Positions 1-6,132 of a stretch of 9,329 nucleotides of DNA are shown here, piece after piece; the stretch's first letter is position 1; each line of letters begins with the position of its first letter. The stretch comes from 20-14-all-45-10 sp964435965 (GTDB lineage Bacteria; Chloroflexota; Dehalococcoidia; GIF9; AB-539-J10). Made by a program: the position numbers and the translations under genes. The stretch is taken from NCBI GenBank assembly GCA_964435965.1, contig CAYTBB010000047.1, forward strand, positions 1 to 9,329, read 5' to 3'. The notes below the pieces were generated by a model. That model searched no databases. It saw only the letters and a program-made list of their open reading frames with translations, and was not told the origin of the DNA.

Positions 1-65
1 CCTCGGCCTCTGACGCCAGGATCCCGCCCCCGACACCCGGGTTTTCGGCCCGGCCGCGGGTGGTT

Positions 66-128
66 TTAGCGGTCCAGCTCATCCTCATCCTCATCGATGT
101 AGTCGTCGTCAGGGTACTGGCGTGTCAT
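66..128 (-). CDS. Possible 20-aa acidic micro-ORF
   Basis: Directly after the TGA of the 515-aa gene (129-131) comes ATG (128-126), then a 20-codon frame to TAA at 66-68. The product is strongly acidic: PDDD, then DEDEDE, ending LDR. GGAGG (141-145) is 12 bases upstream, a little far. A short Asp/Glu run can come from simple GAT/GAG repeats by chance, so it may be a spacer or a partial start of an operon tail. It is listed because stop-start adjacency is the house style of this operon. Between it and the window edge (1-65) I see no gene and no clear terminator, only GC-rich sequence. Confidence 0.25.
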   Translation of the reverse strand: MTRQYPDDDYIDEDEDELDR

Positions 129-1676
129 TCAGGCCTTATGCCTCCACTCAGCCACCAGGCGGTCATAGTCGCTCCTGGCCGCGGCCAGCGCCGACTCCGC
201 CCGGTGGAGCGATACGCGGAGCTCGTCCACCTTCTTGGTTGCCTCCGGAGGCAGGACCTCGCCGCTGACCAGGCTGCGTTCCTCCTCCTTGACGCGCTCC
301 TGGAGGGCCTTGAGATCCCGGGTCAGCTTGACCACCTCGGCGGCCGCCTGTTTGAGCTGCTCGTCTACCGGCTTGGCTGCCATGCGGGTGCTTTTCCTCC
401 ACTTCGTGGTGAGGTCCTTAAACTCGGGGTACGTCTCAGGGCTGCCGGCTTCCACGGCGACGTTGACGGACAGGATGTAGTCGGCCTCATCCTCATCGTA
501 GCCCAAGTCCATGAGAAGCTCAATACCCTCGCCCCAGGTGATGAGCTCCTTCTTCACCCCCTTGTAGATCTCGGTCTTGGTCAGGTCCCGCTCGTTGGTG
601 GTCCTCTCTGCACCGGTTGATTCGATCTTGGTCTCGATCAGCTCTGAAACCCTGGCCTCCGGCATGCCGTAGCCGGTGAGCTCTCGTTTGACATCGTCCA
701 GGGTGATCCAGCCGTTCTTCCACCGGGCGATGAGGTCGGGGAAGGCGGTATATACCTTGGTCCACAGCACGTAGTCGTCCAGATCCTTGCCGTGGTAGCC
801 CTGCCAGCTATAGATCTCCCTGAGCCTGGCCTCGTCTATGGTCCTCATGTCCCAGAAGCGCCTGACGTCAACCCTGGTGGGTACCTCGTAGGAGATCTCA
901 ATCAGCTTATCGCGCCAGTAGGGCGGTATCTCGACCAAGCGAAACCACGCCCTCATGTCGTCCTCGGTGAAGTCGGTCCGGCGCAGCATCTCGATGATGG
1001 TCCTGAGCTCGGGGTGCTCCCAGTGGGCCATCCAGTAGTTGTCGATCTGGTCGTTGGTCATGCCGGCCTTGTAGAAGGCGTCCCGCTTGAGCTCCCCGAG
1101 CTCGTCTTTCAGCCCGTACTTGTCCACCATCTTAGGCTCAAAGACCTCCCTGGCCTGCCAGTGGACCAGGTCGCCGGGTGAGGGGTAGAACTTGGTAAAG
1201 AACTTGAGGGCCTCTATGCGCGTATCGCTCCAGCCCTGGTCTTTAAGGTCGTTAAACAGGTCGGCATACTTGACGGGATCTCGCCACCAGGCGGTAATGA
1301 CCGATATGGGGTCGAGACGGAAGGTCTGGGCCACCTTCTCCTCGACGTAGCTCATCTCCTTCTGGGCCGGTATCCATATAGCTTGTACAGCCTGAATGAC
1401 CGTGGCCACGATCATGACAATGGCGAGGATCATGAGAGGGCCCGGGCCTCCTGTCTCAAATCCCTCAACGGCCTCCTTAACCTGCGGGGGAGTGGCCGGA
1501 TTGGCTTTTATCTTGGCCATAATGCTCTTGGCTTGCTCCTTGCCCTCGGGCTCCATATCCTCGAAGAACTCTAGTATGCCGCGCTTCGCCCAGGACGCCA
1601 TCCAGCCGCGCAGCCTATCCCCCCAGGCTACGCCCAGGCTGTCTATCCAGTCCTTCAGTCTCTCTGCAGGTCTCAT
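129..1676 (-). CDS. Large membrane-anchored helical/coiled-coil protein
   Basis: This 515-aa gene starts at the ATG at 1676, with GGAG at 1684-1687, 7 bases away. Residues 1-75 are helical. Residues about 79-101 (PLMILAIVMIVATVIQAVQA) form one clear membrane segment. Residues about 120-420 are a long helical region with several Trp/Tyr-rich, Asp/Glu-rich units of the style GW-(S/T)-x-x-RIEALK, YPSPGDLVHW, PPYWRDKL, VDVRRFWDM, GYDEDEAD, which look like degenerate repeats of about 40 aa. Residues about 437-512 are a charged coiled coil broken by a Gly/Pro linker (about 471-478). No enzyme motif is seen. I recognise the Trp-rich helical units only as a recurring uncultured-virus pattern. Likely a minor virion or membrane-bound structural protein; tape measure is an alternative. 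Confidence 0.82.
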   Translation of the reverse strand: MRPAERLKDWIDSLGVAWGDRLRGWMASWAKRGILEFFEDMEPEGKEQAKSIMAKIKANPATPPQVKEAVEGFETGGPGPLMILAIVMIVATVIQAVQAIWIPAQKEMSYVEEKVAQTFRLDPISVITAWWRDPVKYADLFNDLKDQGWSDTRIEALKFFTKFYPSPGDLVHWQAREVFEPKMVDKYGLKDELGELKRDAFYKAGMTNDQIDNYWMAHWEHPELRTIIEMLRRTDFTEDDMRAWFRLVEIPPYWRDKLIEISYEVPTRVDVRRFWDMRTIDEARLREIYSWQGYHGKDLDDYVLWTKVYTAFPDLIARWKNGWITLDDVKRELTGYGMPEARVSELIETKIESTGAERTTNERDLTKTEIYKGVKKELITWGEGIELLMDLGYDEDEADYILSVNVAVEAGSPETYPEFKDLTTKWRKSTRMAAKPVDEQLKQAAAEVVKLTRDLKALQERVKEEERSLVSGEVLPPEATKKVDELRVSLHRAESALAAARSDYDRLVAEWRHKA

Positions 1677-1677
1677 G

Positions 1678-2394
1678 TCATTGCTCCGGTCCTAAAAACC
1701 AGTCGGTGAACTTATCCCGTAGCCAGTCCAGGGGGTCGTTGAAGAAGTCCTGGATGTCGTCAAACCAGGTGGTGACCAGGTTGATGGGAGCAGCTATGTC
1801 TGCCAGCACGGCTTTGATGGCGCCGTTAATCCACCCCAGGACGGTAGTCTCGAGGTCCTCTATCCAGGAGAGGACGGTATCCTTCAGGGCGTCTATCCAG
1901 GGGAGGACGGCGGCCCGGGCATCGTCTATCCAGCCGAGGACGACCAGCTTGACGTTCTGCCACCAGGCGGCCATGGCGTCGGCGATGGTGTCGGCTACAC
2001 CCTCAATAAACGTGGCCACCGTGGAGACCAGGCCGCCCAGGTCCCGGGCCAGCTCGGTGATCCAGTCTGAGGCATGCCCGATATCGGCCAGGGCGTCGTG
2101 GACCAAACCGGTGAGTGTCTGGCGGGCGTAATGGCCGACGTCGCGGAGCTCGTCCACCAGGTCCCGGGTCCAATGGCCGAAGTCGAACCAGCCGACGGAG
2201 AGGTCAAAGAAGAAGTTCTCAGCATCTACCAGGCGGTCACCGACGTAGTCGAAGGGCGCGGAGAGGTAGCCGCCGAGCAAGGGGATCCCGCCGCAGCGGT
2301 CGGCCATGTGGAAGAACTCGAGCGCCAGGCGGGCAAATACCCCGGCCAGGTCGTCAAGGGCATCGCGGATGGCATCCTGTAACCAGCGAGGCAT
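1678..2394 (-). CDS. Amphipathic 11-residue-repeat protein, probably membrane-binding
   Basis: This 238-aa gene starts at the ATG at 2394, with AGGAGGG (2404-2410) 9 bases upstream. The product is almost entirely helical and rich in Trp, Asp, Leu, Ile and Ala. Residues 152-206 are five consecutive 11-aa units; the first four begin VL(G/P/S)WI(D/E/N), the fifth VLADI. Residues 206-238 add further Trp/Phe/Asp-rich amphipathic helix (DDIQDFFNDPLDWLRDKF). Eleven-residue amphipathic repeats are the pattern of apolipoprotein- or synuclein-like lipid-binding helices, so I infer that it lies on a membrane surface, for example the internal membrane of the virion. The gene overlaps the ribosome site of the 515-aa gene. 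Alternative: a helical tape-measure-like protein, though it is short and no tail genes are visible. Confidence 0.82.
   Translation of the reverse strand: MPRWLQDAIRDALDDLAGVFARLALEFFHMADRCGGIPLLGGYLSAPFDYVGDRLVDAENFFFDLSVGWFDFGHWTRDLVDELRDVGHYARQTLTGLVHDALADIGHASDWITELARDLGGLVSTVATFIEGVADTIADAMAAWWQNVKLVVLGWIDDARAAVLPWIDALKDTVLSWIEDLETTVLGWINGAIKAVLADIAAPINLVTTWFDDIQDFFNDPLDWLRDKFTDWFLGPEQ
1777..1941 (-). repeat. Tandem 33-bp repeats coding for 11-aa amphipathic units
   Basis: Five units (residues 152-206 of the 238-aa protein). The plus strand shows TCTATCCAG recurring at about 33-base spacing (near 1858, 1891 and 1924) beside GAGGACG. Recent internal duplication is likely. Confidence 0.75.
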
Positions 2395-2408
2395 ATAGCT
2401 ACGCCCTC

Positions 2409-2618
2409 CTAGAGCGCCTTGATGGCTTCTATCTGTTGTGCCTTCTGAGCCAGCCTCTTGGCTACCGTTTCCTTGGTGAACTCCTTTTCGGGGAGCTCTA
2501 CGCGGAAGTAGACGCCAGAGGCGGTGTGAGCTGAGACGCGGTAGACCTTCTCAACTTCACCCTCCCGGGTAATCTGGGTCCGCTCCACCACGTCGACGTC
2601 GTGAAACAAGTCAGCCAT
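2409..2618 (-). CDS. 69-aa small protein of unknown function
   Basis: The ATG at 2618 has AAGGAGG (2624-2630) about 5 bases upstream, inside the end of the 57-aa membrane gene. The product reads as a small beta unit (DVDVVERTQITREGEVEKVY, then SAHTASGVYFRVELPEKEF) followed by a charged helix (about 48-69, KETVAKRLAQKAQQIEAIKA). Proteins of this build, with a T-x-SGV-x-F-x-V-x-(L/V)-P-E segment then a Lys-rich helix, are familiar to me from uncultured phage genomes, but without known function. The stop at 2409-2411 overlaps the ribosome site of the 238-aa gene. Its position among membrane and helical proteins suggests a minor virion role, which is inference. Confidence 0.8.
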   Translation of the reverse strand: MADLFHDVDVVERTQITREGEVEKVYRVSAHTASGVYFRVELPEKEFTKETVAKRLAQKAQQIEAIKAL

Positions 2619-2784
2619 GCTTGCCTCCTTTGCGGATCTGCTTCTCCATGTACTGGCTGCCGAAGATCCAGCCGGCGGCCACAGTGAGGATGGATTTCAC
2701 CTCTGAGTCGATGCGGAGGGCAACCAGGATGAGGCAGCCGATCACCAGGACGAAGGCGATGATAGTATCAGGGGTCCATTTCAT
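2611..2784 (-). CDS. 57-aa membrane protein with two hydrophobic segments (holin-like or virion membrane protein)
   Basis: The ATG at 2784 is preceded by a perfect AAGGAGGT (2791-2798) with 6-base spacing, among the best ribosome sites in the window. The product has one hydrophobic helix at about residues 5-25 (TIIAFVLVIGCLILVAL) and a second at about 31-44 (SILTVAAGWIFG), followed by a basic tail (EKQIRKGGKHG). It ends with TGA at 2611-2613, inside the start of the 69-aa gene (8-base overlap). Two short helices plus a positively charged C-terminus is the usual layout of small phage holins. In a membrane-containing DJR virus it could equally be an internal-membrane protein. No endolysin is visible nearby, which weakens the holin reading. 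Confidence 0.78.
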   Translation of the reverse strand: MKWTPDTIIAFVLVIGCLILVALRIDSEVKSILTVAAGWIFGSQYMEKQIRKGGKHG

Positions 2785-2861
2785 AGTATTACCTCCTTGG
2801 CCGGCTTAGCCAGGCCGATGATGATGAGGAAGGCGTGGAGCTCATCCACCGTTAGGCGCAT
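2781..2861 (-). CDS. Possible 26-aa micro-protein
   Basis: This is a tiny ORF reading MRLTVDELHAFLIIIGLA and on, with a hydrophobic central stretch (FLIIIGLA). The ATG at 2861 has GGGAGGAG directly upstream, although the spacing to the start is short (about 3 bases). Its stop overlaps the next gene's start in an ATGA arrangement at 2781-2784, and its own start lies within the previous gene. These junctions match the style of the rest of the operon, which is the main support. It is too short for statistical evidence, and the frame could simply be the leader that couples translation into the 57-aa gene. Function unknown. Confidence 0.4.
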   Translation of the reverse strand: MRLTVDELHAFLIIIGLAKPAKEVIL

Positions 2862-3009
2862 GCTCCTCCCGGGGGCTCTGTCCACCAAGGGTGCGGTCGA
2901 GCATCTGGTCGGCCATCTTCTCCTTGACCAGGCCTCTCATCTTCTCGCGGCACTCCGGGCACATGAGCCGGTAGATTTCCCACATCTCAATCTGTACCTT
3001 GTCGCTCAT
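2842..3009 (-). CDS. 55-aa CPxC-motif protein
   Basis: This short gene starts at the ATG at 3009, with AAGGGAGG (3019-3026) 9 bases upstream, and ends with TGA at 2842-2844. The product is a single amphipathic helical protein with a Cys-Pro-Glu-Cys at residues 17-20 inside RLMCPECREKM, followed by a basic/acidic helix and a flexible Gly/Pro/Asn-rich tail (about 41-55). One CxxC pair is not a full zinc site, so metal binding would need a dimer, or the pair may be redox-active. The start lies inside the end of the 83-aa gene and the end overlaps the 26-aa ORF, so translation is probably coupled. I do not know the family. The strong ribosome site and the packing make it a likely real gene. Confidence 0.7.
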   Translation of the reverse strand: MSDKVQIEMWEIYRLMCPECREKMRGLVKEKMADQMLDRTLGGQSPREEHAPNGG

Positions 3010-3238
3010 TGGTCTGCGCCTCCCTTACTATAGCAGTAGCCAGTTTCAGGTCCCGTCCAGGTACAACCGCCTGGTATAGCACTCTTTCACCCGCCTTCCC
3101 CAGGTTTCGAGCGCGGAACGCGTCAAGCTCTTCCCGTCCCTCTTTGCTTAGAACGTAGATGTACGACCCGTCCTCTTGCTCTTCGGCGTTGCACTCGTTG
3201 AAGTCTCCGGCTTTGTAACGCTCAATAGGTGTCGTCAT
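2987..3238 (-). CDS. Small acidic protein of unknown function
   Basis: I do not recognise this 83-aa product. Two starts are possible: GTG at 3247 or ATG at 3238. I chose the ATG because it overlaps the previous stop in the classic ATGA arrangement (TGA at 3235-3237) and has GGGGGTGG just upstream. The sequence begins MTTPIERYKAGDFNE, followed by an acidic run (CNAEEQEDGSYIYVLSKEGR) and a helical C-terminal half with a LYQAVVPGRDLKLATAIV stretch. No membrane segment, zinc motif or catalytic signature is seen. Its 3' end overlaps the start of the 55-aa gene by 23 bases. It lies between the spike genes and the micro-gene cluster; its role cannot be inferred beyond being co-expressed with virion or lysis genes. 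Confidence 0.75.
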   Translation of the reverse strand: MTTPIERYKAGDFNECNAEEQEDGSYIYVLSKEGREELDAFRARNLGKAGERVLYQAVVPGRDLKLATAIVREAQTNERQGTD

Positions 3239-3861
3239 ATTTCCCACCCCCGAACTGATCCGCAGATGTAGGTGTTGTGTGCCGCTCGATTAGTGATCCT
3301 AAACGTCATGGAGAGTCCGGCAGTGATCTTCAAGGGTGTCATTTGCTGCAGGTGACAGCCGCCGTTTCCGCCCAGGTAGTACCCCGTCTGATTCATTTCG
3401 ATGACCTGCGGCTTGTCGGCGTGTTCGGCATTGGTGGTGTAGGAAAGACAGGAAGAGTCGGTGATATAGAGCGTCTTTCCCGCGGGAACTTCATAGGTTT
3501 GCTCGAGGTATTCCCCTGGTTCCCTGATAGAGCCGGTAAGCGCCCACGCCTTCGCGTTCCCCTCTTTGACGTTCCAATCAGGCTGCATGAAAACACCCAC
3601 ACTCTGAGCCTCGATGTCGATGTTCAGGGTCCCGATGCTCGCAGCCTTGATGTCGATCTCGATGGCGCCTACGGTTTGCGCTACCAGGTCGACTTTAACC
3701 TTTTCCACAGACGCCGCCACGATGTCGATCTCCAGGGTGAGGTACTGGGCCTGAATATCCACCGGCATCATGATATACGCGCCCTGAATGTCGATAGGTA
3801 CCATGATGTCGGCGCCTATGATCTGTACCAGGTCAGTCCAGTCCGGATAGTCTTTTGCCAT
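3235..3861 (-). CDS. Spike/fibre protein with short beta repeats and C-terminal beta domain
   Basis: This 208-aa gene starts at the ATG at 3861, directly after the TAG of the previous gene. The upstream GACGGGA is only a weak ribosome site, so translational coupling is likely. Residues 1-14 (MAKDYPDWTDLVQI) look like a short conserved cap. Residues about 15-93 contain at least six repeats of about 11-12 aa with the pattern (I/V)-x-x-x-(I/V/L)-(D/E)-I-x-A-(Q/A)-(S/Y), ideal for a beta-helix or trimeric beta shaft. Residues about 95-208 form a separate beta domain (EYLEQTYEVPAGKTLYITDS, a GYYLGGNGG turn, LSMTFRITNR, YICGSVRGW) like the C-terminal receptor-binding heads of fibres. There is no membrane segment. 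Shaft plus head architecture, next to another repeat protein, supports a host-attachment spike. The receptor is unknown. Confidence 0.85.
   Translation of the reverse strand: MAKDYPDWTDLVQIIGADIMVPIDIQGAYIMMPVDIQAQYLTLEIDIVAASVEKVKVDLVAQTVGAIEIDIKAASIGTLNIDIEAQSVGVFMQPDWNVKEGNAKAWALTGSIREPGEYLEQTYEVPAGKTLYITDSSCLSYTTNAEHADKPQVIEMNQTGYYLGGNGGCHLQQMTPLKITAGLSMTFRITNRAAHNTYICGSVRGWEI
3583..3819 (-). repeat. Tandem 11-12-codon repeats (beta shaft) in the 208-aa gene
   Basis: At least six units with a core (I/V/L)-D-(I/L)-x-A appear at about residues 15-93. The plus strand shows recurrent GATGTCGAT-like segments (for example around 3610, 3650, 3720 and 3790), consistent with growth by repeat duplication. 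Confidence 0.7.
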
Positions 3862-4836
3862 CTAAATGTTCCCGTCGTCTATCGAGTCCTGTTCCCTCAC
3901 GGCGTCCTGGACGCAGCGCCGGCGCGTTAGGTTCCTAATCGCCGTCAGCCAGCGCCACCGCGTCAGGCAGTCGGTGAAGGCGATCCCGTCGGTGAGTACC
4001 CGGTCAACAAAGCGCCGTGCTATGTCGGTGAAAGCGATCCCGTCGGTGATCACCTTGCCGACTTGCTTGACCAGCGAATCGGTGAAGGCGATCCCGTCGC
4101 TGATCACCTTGCCTACACCCTTCACCAGGGAGTCGGCAACCTGGACCCCGTCGGTGATCACTCGCTCTACCCTTTTCACCAGGGTGTCGGCAATCGCGAT
4201 CCCGTCCGTAAGAATCCGCGATAACACCTTGGCGGCGATGAGGGTGTCGGTCAAGGCATACCCGTCCGCGATGATCTTCCGGACTTCCATTAGCAGGGGA
4301 TCGTCGATGTCGAAACCGTCCACGGCGATCTTCCGGACTTCTTTCAATAGAGGATCATCTATGTCAAACCCGTCAAAGTACGTTTCGTCGATAGGGGGAA
4401 CACCACTTTCACCGGTAGCATATAAACTGCCAGTATCTCCAGCCATTTCGGAATATGTTTGTTCCCCTTGACCGAACTGGTCACCGCCTTTCGCATAAGC
4501 TCCGGCGAAACCTTCAATATCCCATTCTAAGAAATCTTCTTGCCAATATCCCCCGATGTAGTCTCCAGACACAACATCGCAATCGAGACCGCTGAATGTC
4601 TGCTTGCTTCCGCCCGCGACATCACCTAAAGTCTCATAGTCACGATTAGTAAAAGTTGGGGCAGACCCGTAGAAAGACCCCATCTTCACCCCCGTACAAT
4701 CGCCAGTTGTCCAGATTTCCATAGATGTGAGTGATCCCGTATCATTTGCCGGATTGTCTAACAAGACATAAGTAGTATTGTAATAGCGATCATCGTCTCT
4801 GTTTATAGCTCCAGGCCCGATGTCAATAGCAGCCAT
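3862..4836 (-). CDS. Modular spike/fibre protein: beta N-domain plus eight 18-aa repeats
   Basis: This 324-aa gene starts at the ATG at 4836, with AAGGGA about 8 bases upstream. Residues 1-150 form an aromatic-, Asp-, Gly- and Thr-rich beta domain without detectable signal peptide, resembling the sugar-binding beta-sandwich domains of phage and surface proteins. Residues about 155-300 are eight tandem repeats of about 18 aa with consensus DG-(I/F)-x-(F/I)-x-D-(S/T/P)-L-(V/L)-x-x-V-x-(K/R)-(V/I)-(I/L)-(T/A). One copy is 20 aa long and the last copies are degenerate. A basic tail (about 294-308, Arg/Trp-rich) follows. The sharply lower GC of the N-domain suggests it was acquired separately. The stop TAG is directly followed by the next gene's ATG. 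Such modular proteins usually recognise host surfaces; this role is inferred. Alternative: a host-like surface adhesin. Confidence 0.85.
   Translation of the reverse strand: MAAIDIGPGAINRDDDRYYNTTYVLLDNPANDTGSLTSMEIWTTGDCTGVKMGSFYGSAPTFTNRDYETLGDVAGGSKQTFSGLDCDVVSGDYIGGYWQEDFLEWDIEGFAGAYAKGGDQFGQGEQTYSEMAGDTGSLYATGESGVPPIDETYFDGFDIDDPLLKEVRKIAVDGFDIDDPLLMEVRKIIADGYALTDTLIAAKVLSRILTDGIAIADTLVKRVERVITDGVQVADSLVKGVGKVISDGIAFTDSLVKQVGKVITDGIAFTDIARRFVDRVLTDGIAFTDCLTRWRWLTAIRNLTRRRCVQDAVREQDSIDDGNI
3937..4374 (-). repeat. Tandem 18-codon (54-bp) repeats in the spike gene
   Basis: Eight in-frame copies encode the DG-x4-D-x-L-x2-V-x2-VIT unit of the 324-aa protein. The copies are diverged, but adjacent ones share segments such as GATCCCGTC (plus-strand view) with surrounding GGTGA. 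This suggests expansion by local duplication, with room for length variation. Confidence 0.8.
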
Positions 4837-4840
4837 GAAA

Positions 4841-5194
4841 CTATTCCCTTTCTACCATCCCCACGAAGCGCCGCACACGCGCAAGCTCTTTCAGGCTCTT
4901 TCGGAGATCGTGAAGACGAGCCCGCATGACGGAACGCAACTGCGCTTCGCTCACGTCCGCCGGAACCCTGATAGAATGGCAGTTGACAGGGTTGATTTGT
5001 GTTACCTTCGGAACCAGCGCAGCCAGAACCGGATCGTTCCGTTCTTCCGATGTCAAAGGACGCTCCGGAACCTGGACAACCTGAGTCCCGAACTCCGGAT
5101 CACCAGGTTCCAGGTAGCAGTCAATCCGGAACCGCAGCAACGGCGCTTGTGTGATAGCGTCGATCTCGATCAGCCGGTTCAATACCGCTTTCAT
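4841..5194 (-). CDS. Protein of unknown function in the spike cluster
   Basis: I do not recognise this 117-aa protein. It starts at the ATG at 5194, with an AGAGGT-type ribosome site upstream and 12 bases from the stop of the previous gene. The N-terminal half looks mixed alpha/beta (MKAVLNRLIEID, then LLRFRIDCYLEPG, then TQVVQVPERPLTSEERNDP). The C-terminal third (about 80-117) is a basic, Arg/Leu-rich helix (ADVSEAQLRSVMRARLHDLR and on) that could form a coiled coil. There is no signal peptide or membrane segment. It is immediately followed by the 324-aa repeat protein, whose ribosome site (AAGGGA) lies inside this gene's last codons, so the two are probably translated as a pair. By position it could be a fibre assembly chaperone or a connector, but nothing in the sequence proves this. 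Confidence 0.8.
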   Translation of the reverse strand: MKAVLNRLIEIDAITQAPLLRFRIDCYLEPGDPEFGTQVVQVPERPLTSEERNDPVLAALVPKVTQINPVNCHSIRVPADVSEAQLRSVMRARLHDLRKSLKELARVRRFVGMVERE

Positions 5195-5206
5195 CGGCTA
5201 ACCTCT

Positions 5207-5716
5207 CTAGGCTGCGGTAAACGGGAACTTGTAGGTGAGCTTCACCACCATCGTATCGGAAGTGGTGATCGCGTCAAACACCTTCCGCGCCAGCATACCG
5301 CCGGCGCTAGCGGCGTTGAACGCGCCGATCTCCCGCAGGATCTTGACGCCGGTGGCCGTCCACTCATGCAGCAGTTGCAGGGTGTCATTGGTGACGGTGG
5401 TGGTCACCCGCGACACGGTGGCGCTGGCCCGCGCCAGGCCGGTGTCGGTGACTTCGGCTACTAGCGTGGTCTGCGCCGGAGCAGCCGCCGTCGACCCGGT
5501 GCCTACGGCGAGATAGGTAAACGGGTCTATACTGCCGGTGTCTCCCACCAGGCCGGCAACTGCGGCAAAGCCTACGTTGGTCGGGCACCTACCCTTGTAC
5601 TTGCGATGATATACCCGCTTGCCATGCTCGAATAGCTCAATCTCGAGCTCGTCGCAGAAGCCGAGGCGGTCGGAGTGGATGAGCCAATTCTTAACCTTAC
5701 GCAGCCAGTTGAACAT
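5207..5716 (-). CDS. Phage fibre-type structural protein
   Basis: This 169-aa gene starts at the ATG at 5716, with a perfect AGGAGGT 7 bases upstream. That site overlaps the previous gene's terminal GGA-GGT-TAA. Residues 1-45 are basic (RKVKNWLIHSDR, then KRVYHRKYKGRC) and may anchor the protein to the particle. Residues 46-169 are small-residue-rich beta sequence: GDTGSIDPFTYLAVGTGS, then TTLVAEVTDTG, then DTLQLLHEWTAT, then REIGAFNAASAGGMLARKVF, ending in an ITTSDTMVVKLTYKF strand. The pattern FxYLAVGTGxTxxxPxxTxLxxE, followed later by a GxFNA(A)xGGxMLAR segment, is one I associate with fibre or tail-fibre-like proteins found widely in phages and prophages. The role is therefore probably surface attachment or structural. 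It sits between the small beta proteins and the spike genes, which agrees. Confidence 0.85.
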   Translation of the reverse strand: MFNWLRKVKNWLIHSDRLGFCDELEIELFEHGKRVYHRKYKGRCPTNVGFAAVAGLVGDTGSIDPFTYLAVGTGSTAAAPAQTTLVAEVTDTGLARASATVSRVTTTVTNDTLQLLHEWTATGVKILREIGAFNAASAGGMLARKVFDAITTSDTMVVKLTYKFPFTAA

Positions 5717-5720
5717 CTGC

Positions 5721-6128
5721 TTAACCTCCTATGCCCAATAGTTTGGCTAGTTTGGCGAGGGTGGGGTCCTGGAAGCGCCAGGGCTCAGCGGCCGCAAAGG
5801 GGAGGACGTCTATCATGATGATCATGTCGTGCTTAAAGCTGGTACCGGGCGAATCGCCCCTGGCCTTGACAGTGAACGGCGGCTCGATGAGGGGATAGTG
5901 CACCTCTCCCCCCTCGATGTTGCCGTTGCCGCGTGACGCCTCGTCCGGGTTGTTAGGGAAGATCTGGTGCTCAAAACGGAAGATCCGGACGCCGACCATG
6001 GCCTTGCAGCCGGTAGGGTGGAGCACGCCGATGTACTTGATGACGCCGAAGGTCAGCTCGATCTCCTTGACCTCGGGGATGGCCTCCGGGGTGCCCTGGG
6101 AGACGGTGAGGGTGTAGTGGTACCACAC
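5721..6128 (-). CDS. Beta-rich structural protein (possible single jelly-roll penton or spike base)
   Basis: This 135-aa gene begins with GTG at 6128. GAGGGG (6136-6141) is 7 bases upstream and overlaps the end of the preceding gene, whose stop lies at 6133-6135, a layout typical of coupled translation. The first residues are MWYHYTLTVSQGTPEA, followed by alternating strands: KEIELTFGVIKYIGVLHPTGC, MVGVRIFRFEHQIFPNNPD, a glycine/asparagine loop (about 65-72), HYPLIEPPFTVKARG, and HDMIIMIDVLP. After this beta domain (about 1-112) comes a short amphipathic C-terminal helix (about 120-133, Leu-Ala-Lys-Leu-Ala-Lys-Leu-Leu-Gly). One compact jelly-roll-like domain plus a short tail is what a penton or spike-base protein of a DJR virus would look like. 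The function is inferred from fold pattern and position after the capsid gene, not from a recognised named family. Confidence 0.85.
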   Translation of the reverse strand: MWYHYTLTVSQGTPEAIPEVKEIELTFGVIKYIGVLHPTGCKAMVGVRIFRFEHQIFPNNPDEASRGNGNIEGGEVHYPLIEPPFTVKARGDSPGTSFKHDMIIMIDVLPFAAAEPWRFQDPTLAKLAKLLGIGG

Positions 6129-6132
6129 CCGA

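Noticed and set aside
1..65. Terminator or further gene at the left edge
   Set aside because: The sequence is GC-rich with only a 5-bp possible stem and no T-run, and no start codon with a ribosome site. Nothing can be supported.
60..620. Open plus-strand frames of up to 271 codons (for example 60-620 and 6326-7141) opposite the structural genes
   Set aside because: They lie antisense to well-supported minus-strand genes with good ribosome sites, have biased low-complexity composition, and are expected at about 60% GC. No independent promoter or ribosome site supports them.
2789..2845. 18-codon minus-strand ORF rich in Ser and Arg starting at 2845
   Set aside because: Although its ATG overlaps the previous stop (ATGA), the sequence is low-complexity and the neighbouring 26-aa frame covers the same DNA with a better ribosome site and a better junction to the next gene.
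3937..4374. CRISPR-like array
   Set aside because: The spaced repeats are diverged, 54 bp in period, and keep one protein frame with a coherent amino-acid consensus. They are coding repeats, not repeats separated by unique spacers.
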